A stretch of DNA of 10,604 nucleotides from assembly GCA_003565095.1 (NCBI GenBank), contig PXDI01000344.1, positions 1 to 10,604 of the forward strand, given 5' to 3'. The stretch comes from PVC group bacterium (lineage in GTDB: Bacteria > Verrucomicrobiota > Kiritimatiellia > UBA8416 > PXDI01). The notes under the pieces are model-generated. The model did not search any database, had not been told where the DNA came from, and saw nothing but the letters and a program-made list of their open reading frames with translations. A program made the translations under genes and the position numbers. Each line of letters begins with the position of its first letter. Within the stretch, counting starts at the first letter, position 1. Positions 5,979 to 10,604 of the stretch are shown piece by piece.

Positions 5979-6019
5979 TAGTGTGCTTTGATTATTACAA
6001 ATAAGGATTGAGCACACTA
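5979..6019 (+). promoter_or_regulatory. Inverted repeat closing at a start codon
   Basis: TAGTGTGCT (5979-5987) and AGCACACTA (6011-6019) are perfect 9-bp complements separated by 23 A+T-rich bases. The last A of the right arm is the first base of the ATG of the next gene, and the loop contains the ribosome site TAAGGA (6002-6007). In the mRNA this would be a hairpin blocking the initiation region, a possible temperature- or factor-controlled switch. A DNA operator is the alternative. The repeat is seen directly; the role is inferred. Confidence 0.6.
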
Positions 6020-6936
6020 TGAATAGTAACAAAATTATGGCCGGGGTAGTCGCGGTATTGCTGGCGGCGTTTATGGTATCTGCCGGCAGGATGATTCACT
6101 ACAGCCGTCAGGCTGAGAAATTAACGGACGCATTAAGCCACGCTCAGCTTGAAATTGAAGAGTTGCGCAGCCGTCCGCCAGTCAGGGTTATCAGTGATTA
6201 TTACTACCAGACCGGGGGTGACAAAGGCCGGGATGGTCTGGACGAAACACCCGTAGTTGCGCAGATGGCGGATATTGCGGAATTTGAGGAGTTAATCAAT
6301 CATCTGAATGCGCGCGTGAATGAACTGGAGCAGTTGCTGGCCGCACGCGACCGGCAGCTTGCTGCGCGCGAAAACGCCCGGCAGGAGCGCGACGAAGCTG
6401 CCGCCGTTGAACGCCGTCCGCGCCGCGGCGCGTTTGATGAGTTGCGCGAAAGCGATCCCGAACGCTACCGCGAAATTATCGAGCGCCGTGAACAGATGCG
6501 CGAGCGGGCGGAACTGGCATTCAGCCGCAAGGCATTCTTTCTTTTGAATCAGGATCTGTCGGATTTGAGTGAAGAGGAGCTTGAAGAGCATTCCCGGATG
6601 ATAGCACTGTTGCATGATATCTGGGAGACCGCCGGCCGGCAGGGTGAGGATTTGCCGCGTGATGAGCGGATTCAGTCCTGGCGGGCGATTCGGGAAAGCG
6701 CCCGTGAGCTGGAACCGTTGCTGCTGAAAGCGCGTGACCGCGAATTCATGACGCTGGGAGTTGAGCTTGGCTACTCGGAAGAAGAAGCCGCGGTGTTCGC
6801 CGCTTATCTCAATGAAGTCATCGAGACTACCTCTGTTACCGGCGGGCTCATGCCGATGGGTGGCGGCGGGCGCCGCGGCTTCAACATGAGCGTTTCGTCG
6901 GAAGAATCAGATGCTTCTTCAAGGCGGCGGGAATGA
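6019..6936 (+). CDS. Unknown anchored or secreted coiled-coil protein
   Basis: I do not recognise this 305-residue protein. A short N-terminus is followed by one hydrophobic segment (about 6-22), then a VSA-Gly site that could be cleaved by signal peptidase; it is therefore either exported or held in the inner membrane with the rest in the periplasm. Residues 31-52 and about 85-165 are charged, heptad-like helices rich in Glu, Arg, Gln and Ala. A second helical part (about 170-270) contains repeated DLSEEELEEH-type acidic stretches, loosely like small periplasmic stress proteins of the CpxP/Spy kind, though I cannot confirm kinship. The tail is Gly-rich (GGLMPMGGGGRRG) and ends in Ser, Asp and Arg. 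It lies 60 bases after clpB on the same strand with no terminator between, so co-transcription and a stress role are plausible. The ATG has TAAGGA 11 bases upstream, inside a hairpin loop. Confidence 0.8.
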   Translation: MNSNKIMAGVVAVLLAAFMVSAGRMIHYSRQAEKLTDALSHAQLEIEELRSRPPVRVISDYYYQTGGDKGRDGLDETPVVAQMADIAEFEELINHLNARVNELEQLLAARDRQLAARENARQERDEAAAVERRPRRGAFDELRESDPERYREIIERREQMRERAELAFSRKAFFLLNQDLSDLSEEELEEHSRMIALLHDIWETAGRQGEDLPRDERIQSWRAIRESARELEPLLLKARDREFMTLGVELGYSEEEAAVFAAYLNEVIETTSVTGGLMPMGGGGRRGFNMSVSSEESDASSRRRE

Positions 6937-6971
6937 TTCCGCCGGCGATTTGCTTCGGGTTGTTTCTCAGG

Positions 6972-6985
6972 GAACGAGTGCGTTC
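6972..6985. promoter_or_regulatory. Small dyad upstream of the SNF2 gene
   Basis: GAACG-AGTG-CGTTC is a perfect 5-bp inverted repeat in the 114-base gap before the SNF2 gene. It might be an operator. The half-sites resemble LexA boxes of some Gram-positives, but the spacing is wrong for them. No good promoter hexamers are visible in this gap. Confidence 0.3.
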
Positions 6986-7050
6986 GAATAGGGATGCAAT
7001 TTGGTGTGGGAATTCGGGTCGTTGCTTGTTGTTGAGAAAGGAGAAGCATT

Positions 7051-9765
7051 GTGGCACCATCACCTATGTTTGATCTGGCTCTGACGCCGTATGGTGTGGT
7101 GACTGCGCATATGGTTGACAACGCGCCGGTGTGGGCATGCTCACTCGTCGCGCGTTTCACGGAAGGCGAGGCGCCGGGGCTGATTGCGTTGGGTGCCGCG
7201 GCCGCGCCGCCGTCGGATGCGCCTCCCGCCATGGTCTTCTGGCGCGATATTGCCGCAGAGTTTCTGCGGGCTGTCTGTCATGTGCCGGTTGACAAGACGG
7301 ACGCGGTCGCCACCGATATCGAACCGCCTGCGCCCACGCTGATTGCGCATTGGGTCTTGAGTGTTCCCCCTATGCCGGGTGCGGAATACATTTCCGGCCC
7401 TGTGCTAGAAGGTATCTGGCAACGGTTGACGGCATGGTCAATTGAACAGGCTGTGGCAGGAGGAGGGTGGGGTACATTTCTGGAAACCTATGCTCCACGC
7501 TGGACGCGCGTGGGTCGGGTGACGCTTCATCTGGCAGAGCACAAGGGCGATGACGAGTATCCCTTCGCCTTTATGGCGACCTATTCCGCCGGTCTCTCAC
7601 GCGGCGGTAAGGTGCAACGCCTGCCGCTGGGACGTGCCTTGCGCGAGTATGCCGGTGCGCGTTCAAAGCCGGAGCTGCTGCGGCTGCTCTCGTCCCTGCA
7701 TGCCGCCGCGAAAAAAAGCGCGCTGATAGCTGATCTGATCGAAACCGGCGATGTATTCCATCCACTGGTCTGGACGCCGCCGGAGGCTTATGCTTTTCTT
7801 CAGGAAATCCCGCTCTACGAAGAGTGTGGCCTGCTGGTCCATCTGCCCGACTGGTGGAGAAAACGGCCGCGACCGAAGGTGAACGTGACGCTTGACAATC
7901 GCAAGGGCTCGGTTGTCGGCACGGATGCGTTGCTGGAGTTTAATATGAACGTCGCGCTGGATGGTGAACCGCTTTCGGACGAGGAAACCGCCGCTCTGCT
8001 TAACGCCTCGGATGGACTGGTCTTTCTGCGTGGGCAATGGGTCGAGGCCAATCCCGAAAAATTGCGTGAAGCACTGGAACACTGGCGCAAGGTCGAGCGT
8101 CAGTCAGTACAGGATGGTCTGTCCTTTGTTGAAGGCATGCGTTTGCTTGCCGGTGCGTCGGCCGATTTGAAACCGACGGACGGCGATGTCGCTGCAAGCG
8201 CCGATTGGTCGAATGTCGCGGCCGGAAAACGTTTGCGCGAGGCGCTGCGCGGGCTTCGTGATCCGCAATCGCTGAGCGGGGATACGCCCGCCGGTTTTGT
8301 CGGGGCATTGCGCGGCTATCAGACTAGCGGGCTGAACTGGTTGCATTTCTGCGCCAGAATGGGACTGGGCGGCTGTCTAGCCGACGATATGGGGCTGGGC
8401 AAGACGATTCAGGTGTTGGCGGCGCTGCTGCGCGAGAAACAGGACATGGAAAAATGCGGCACCCCGCCTTGCCTGCTTGTGGTTCCGGCCTCGCTGGTGG
8501 CCAACTGGAAAGCCGAAGCCGCTCGCTTCGCGCCCGAACTGCGCTTGTTTTTCGCGCATCCCTCCGAAACGCCCGCTAATATGTTGTCCGACGAAAAGGC
8601 GGCCATGTGTTGCAATTTGGTGGTCACCACTTATGGCATGCTTTCGCGTTTGGCCTGGTTGAGTGATAACGACTGGCATTGGGTCATTCTGGATGAGGCG
8701 CAGGCCATCAAGAATCCTTCGACCGCTCAGACTCGCGCGGTCAAGAAGCTGCGCTGCGCGGTGCGTTTCGCGCTGACCGGCACGCCAGTCGAAAACCGGC
8801 TTGGTGATTTGTGGTCGATATTCGACTTTCTCAATCCCGGTCTGCTCGGCAGCGCGCAGCGCTTTAAGGCATTCGTCAAAACGCTCGATGGCGAAACGCA
8901 TACGGGCTACGCCCCGTTGCGTAACTTGGTGGCGCCCTACATTCTTCGTCGCCTCAAGACCGATCCGGCTATCGTTCCTGATTTGCCAGATAAGATCGAG
9001 ATGCAGGTGTATTGCGGCTTGTCAAAAGCCCAGGCTGTTTTGTATCGAAGGCACGTCGAGGAATTACGTCAGGCGTTGATGGAGAAGGCGGGCGACAAGA
9101 TGCAGCGCCGCGGACTGGTGCTAGCCTACCTGATGCGGTTTAAGCAGATCTGCAATCACCCCAGCCAGTTACTGGGTGACGGCCTATACGCACCTGAAGC
9201 CAGTGCCAAATTTCAACGGCTGGGCGAGCTGTGCGGCGAAATAGCCGGTCGCGGTGGTAAAGCTCTGATTTTTACACAGTTTCGTGAAATGACCGACCCG
9301 CTGGCCGACTATCTGGCAGGTGTATTCGGACGCACCGGCATCGTCTTGCATGGCGGTACGGCGGTGAAAAAGCGGCGCGGGCTGGTCGAGGCTTTTCAGC
9401 GTGAAGATGGGCCGCCTTTCTTCGTACTTTCGATTAAGGCTGGAGGTACGGGGTTGAACTTGACAGAAGCCTCGCATGTGATCCATGTTGACCGCTGGTG
9501 GAATCCGGCGGTCGAAAATCAGGCCACCGACCGGGTCTTCCGTATCGGCCAGCGCCGCAATGTGCTGGTGCATAAATTCGTCACGAGCGGAACTGTCGAG
9601 GAGAAGATCGATGCCATGATTCGCGAAAAGCAGGATCTGGCCAACGCCGTGCTCGATGGCGGTGCTGAAAAAGCGTTTACTGAAATGAGTGATGATGAGA
9701 TTTTGCGTATGGTCGCGCTGGATATTGATCATGCCGCTGCCGGAGTGGCTGAAAGGAATTTATAA
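7051..9765 (+). CDS. SNF2-family ATPase/helicase with bacterial accessory domain
   Basis: This 904-residue protein is a superfamily-2 ATPase of the SNF2/HelZ (YwqA) type, expected to translocate on duplex DNA and displace or remodel bound proteins. The first 420 or so residues form the accessory region of bacterial SNF2 proteins (SNF2-associated/DUF3670-like), with its LPDWW motif near residue 262. The motor then shows motif I DDMGLGKT (445-452), motif II DEAQ (548-551), motif III LTGTP (575-579), and in the second lobe SIKAGGTGLNL (794-804) and motif VI QATDRVFRIGQ (824-834). All motor residues look intact. I chose the GTG at 7051 because AAAGGAG (7037-7043) sits seven bases before it; the next ATG (7066) is too far from that site. 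Its stop overlaps the start of the SWIM gene by one base, showing translational coupling. Confidence 0.93.
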   Translation: MAPSPMFDLALTPYGVVTAHMVDNAPVWACSLVARFTEGEAPGLIALGAAAAPPSDAPPAMVFWRDIAAEFLRAVCHVPVDKTDAVATDIEPPAPTLIAHWVLSVPPMPGAEYISGPVLEGIWQRLTAWSIEQAVAGGGWGTFLETYAPRWTRVGRVTLHLAEHKGDDEYPFAFMATYSAGLSRGGKVQRLPLGRALREYAGARSKPELLRLLSSLHAAAKKSALIADLIETGDVFHPLVWTPPEAYAFLQEIPLYEECGLLVHLPDWWRKRPRPKVNVTLDNRKGSVVGTDALLEFNMNVALDGEPLSDEETAALLNASDGLVFLRGQWVEANPEKLREALEHWRKVERQSVQDGLSFVEGMRLLAGASADLKPTDGDVAASADWSNVAAGKRLREALRGLRDPQSLSGDTPAGFVGALRGYQTSGLNWLHFCARMGLGGCLADDMGLGKTIQVLAALLREKQDMEKCGTPPCLLVVPASLVANWKAEAARFAPELRLFFAHPSETPANMLSDEKAAMCCNLVVTTYGMLSRLAWLSDNDWHWVILDEAQAIKNPSTAQTRAVKKLRCAVRFALTGTPVENRLGDLWSIFDFLNPGLLGSAQRFKAFVKTLDGETHTGYAPLRNLVAPYILRRLKTDPAIVPDLPDKIEMQVYCGLSKAQAVLYRRHVEELRQALMEKAGDKMQRRGLVLAYLMRFKQICNHPSQLLGDGLYAPEASAKFQRLGELCGEIAGRGGKALIFTQFREMTDPLADYLAGVFGRTGIVLHGGTAVKKRRGLVEAFQREDGPPFFVLSIKAGGTGLNLTEASHVIHVDRWWNPAVENQATDRVFRIGQRRNVLVHKFVTSGTVEEKIDAMIREKQDLANAVLDGGAEKAFTEMSDDEILRMVALDIDHAAAGVAERNL

Positions 9766-10604
9766 TGAGTAGGCGATACGGAAGCCGTTATGACAGTTAC
9801 TGGCCGCGCTATGTGTCCGTTAGCGACCGTCGGGCCAAGGCTGAGCGGGAAATGAAGAAGCTGCAAAAGAAGGGGAAGGTCATCCAGCCTGTAACGATCG
9901 AGGGTCGGACAATCGCCAGCACGTTCTGGGGCAAGGGCTGGTGCAATCATCTCGAAGCGTTTGGCGACTACAGCAACCGACTGCCGCGCGGCCGCAGTTA
10001 TGTGCGCAATGGATCGGTGTGCCATCTGGAAATCGCGCAGGGTCGGGTCGATGCCAATGTTGCCGGATCAAGCCTCTACCGGGTCCAGGCCGATATCAAG
10101 CCGCTGGTCGCCTCGAAATGGAAGCAGATAAAGCAGCGTTGCGCGGGAAGGATCGGCTCACTGATCGAATTGCTGAAAGGCAAGCTGTCGGATGAAATCA
10201 TGGGCGCGGTCACGGATCGCGAGAATGGTTTGTTTCCGCTGCCGGGTGAAATCAAGTATACCTGCAATTGCCCTGATTGGGCTGACATGTGCAAGCATGT
10301 TTCCGCTGTCATGTACGGGATCGGAGCACGACTGGACGAGCAACCCGAACTACTGTTTTTATTGCGCGGGGTGGATCACAACGATCTGATCACCGGGGAA
10401 TCCGCTGTCGCCGAAAAGCTGATAGGGAAGGACTCGCGCCGGTCCCGCCGTCGCACCGTGGCGAACGCTAATCTATCAGCGGTCTTTGGCGTGGAATTGG
10501 CGGACGAGCCCGAAATGGAAGCCGTACAGGAAAAGAGGGCGCAAAAACCAACCGTCGTGACGCCGAAGCGTAAACTGGGCGGGATATCCGACGCGGTCGC
10601 GAAA
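9765..10604 (+). CDS. SWIM zinc-finger protein (cut by the window edge)
   Basis: The frame opens at the ATG 9765-9767, which shares one base with the SNF2 stop (TAATG), and has AAAGGAA about six bases upstream. It stays open for 280 codons to the right edge, so the C-terminus is missing. The SWIM signature CxCx6CxH is clear: Cys167, Cys169, Cys176 and His178. Upstream features are a basic N-terminus and an FWGKGWC box (54-60), typical of the family that pairs with SNF2 ATPases, as Bacillus subtilis YwqB does with YwqA. After the finger come an arginine-rich stretch (SRRSRRR) and LSAVFGVEL (237-245), then a charged Lys/Arg/Glu tail. SWIM fingers are thought to bind DNA or protein, so it probably guides or partners the ATPase; the exact role is not established. 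Confidence 0.9.
   Translation, partial: MSRRYGSRYDSYWPRYVSVSDRRAKAEREMKKLQKKGKVIQPVTIEGRTIASTFWGKGWCNHLEAFGDYSNRLPRGRSYVRNGSVCHLEIAQGRVDANVAGSSLYRVQADIKPLVASKWKQIKQRCAGRIGSLIELLKGKLSDEIMGAVTDRENGLFPLPGEIKYTCNCPDWADMCKHVSAVMYGIGARLDEQPELLFLLRGVDHNDLITGESAVAEKLIGKDSRRSRRRTVANANLSAVFGVELADEPEMEAVQEKRAQKPTVVTPKRKLGGISDAVAK

Noticed and set aside
5959..6018. Intrinsic terminator between clpB and the next gene
   Set aside because: The only stem here has a 23-base loop and is followed by the next start codon rather than a U tract, so leader regulation is the better reading.
6972..6985. LexA (SOS) box before the SNF2 gene
   Set aside because: The GAAC and GTTC half-sites are six bases apart rather than the four expected for the Gram-positive LexA box, and the form does not match other LexA boxes I know.
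8377..8901. 174-codon antisense ORF within the SNF2 motor domain
   Set aside because: It lies opposite conserved helicase motifs and has no ribosome site or family signal of its own.

Overview
The window reads as chromosomal DNA of a free-living bacterium with fairly GC-rich genes, good Shine-Dalgarno sites and sigma70-like promoters. No RNA gene, insertion sequence, integrase, phage gene or CRISPR array is visible. Several features fit the PVC group, perhaps Kiritimatiellota: the palindromes around ACAGGCAxxxxTGCCTGT, the oxidoreductase subtype, the stand-alone AICAR transformylase and the long uncharacterised coiled-coil protein. That placement is an inference from general familiarity and is weak.

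Layout. 1-240 holds no certain gene but carries a 33-bp near-perfect palindrome. 241-1494 (minus) is a stand-alone AICAR formyltransferase, the C-terminal half of classical PurH, with a clear promoter. Behind that promoter lie two related hairpin repeats. 1697-2713 (minus) is a Gfo/Idh/MocA oxidoreductase, preceded by a 19-codon leader-like ORF with a hairpin. 2826-3048 is a decayed small cassette: a four-helix-bundle (23S rRNA intervening-sequence-type) protein gene that has lost its middle, bracketed by inverted arrays of 7-bp repeats.

3060-3357 is the control region of clpB, with a consensus-like promoter, a 15-bp dyad and a degenerate CIRCE (HrcA) operator. 3358-5958 (plus) encodes the disaggregase ClpB. 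It is followed by an anchored or secreted coiled-coil protein of unknown function (6019-6936). A 9-bp inverted repeat in that gene's leader closes exactly at its start codon and holds the ribosome site in its loop.

7051-9765 (plus) is a SNF2-family ATPase with the bacterial accessory N-terminal region. It overlaps by one base a SWIM zinc-finger protein gene (9765 to the right edge, cut off). SNF2 plus SWIM is a recurrent bacterial pair, as in Bacillus subtilis ywqA-ywqB, and probably acts on DNA or chromatin-like complexes; its role is not well established.

The genes do not form one pathway: purine synthesis, a sugar-type dehydrogenase, protein quality control and a DNA-remodelling pair sit side by side. 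The least ordinary signals are the stop-codon-rich heptamer arrays around the broken cassette, the start-codon hairpin downstream of clpB, and the HrcA-type operator before clpB. Nothing in the window can be claimed as a wholly new system.
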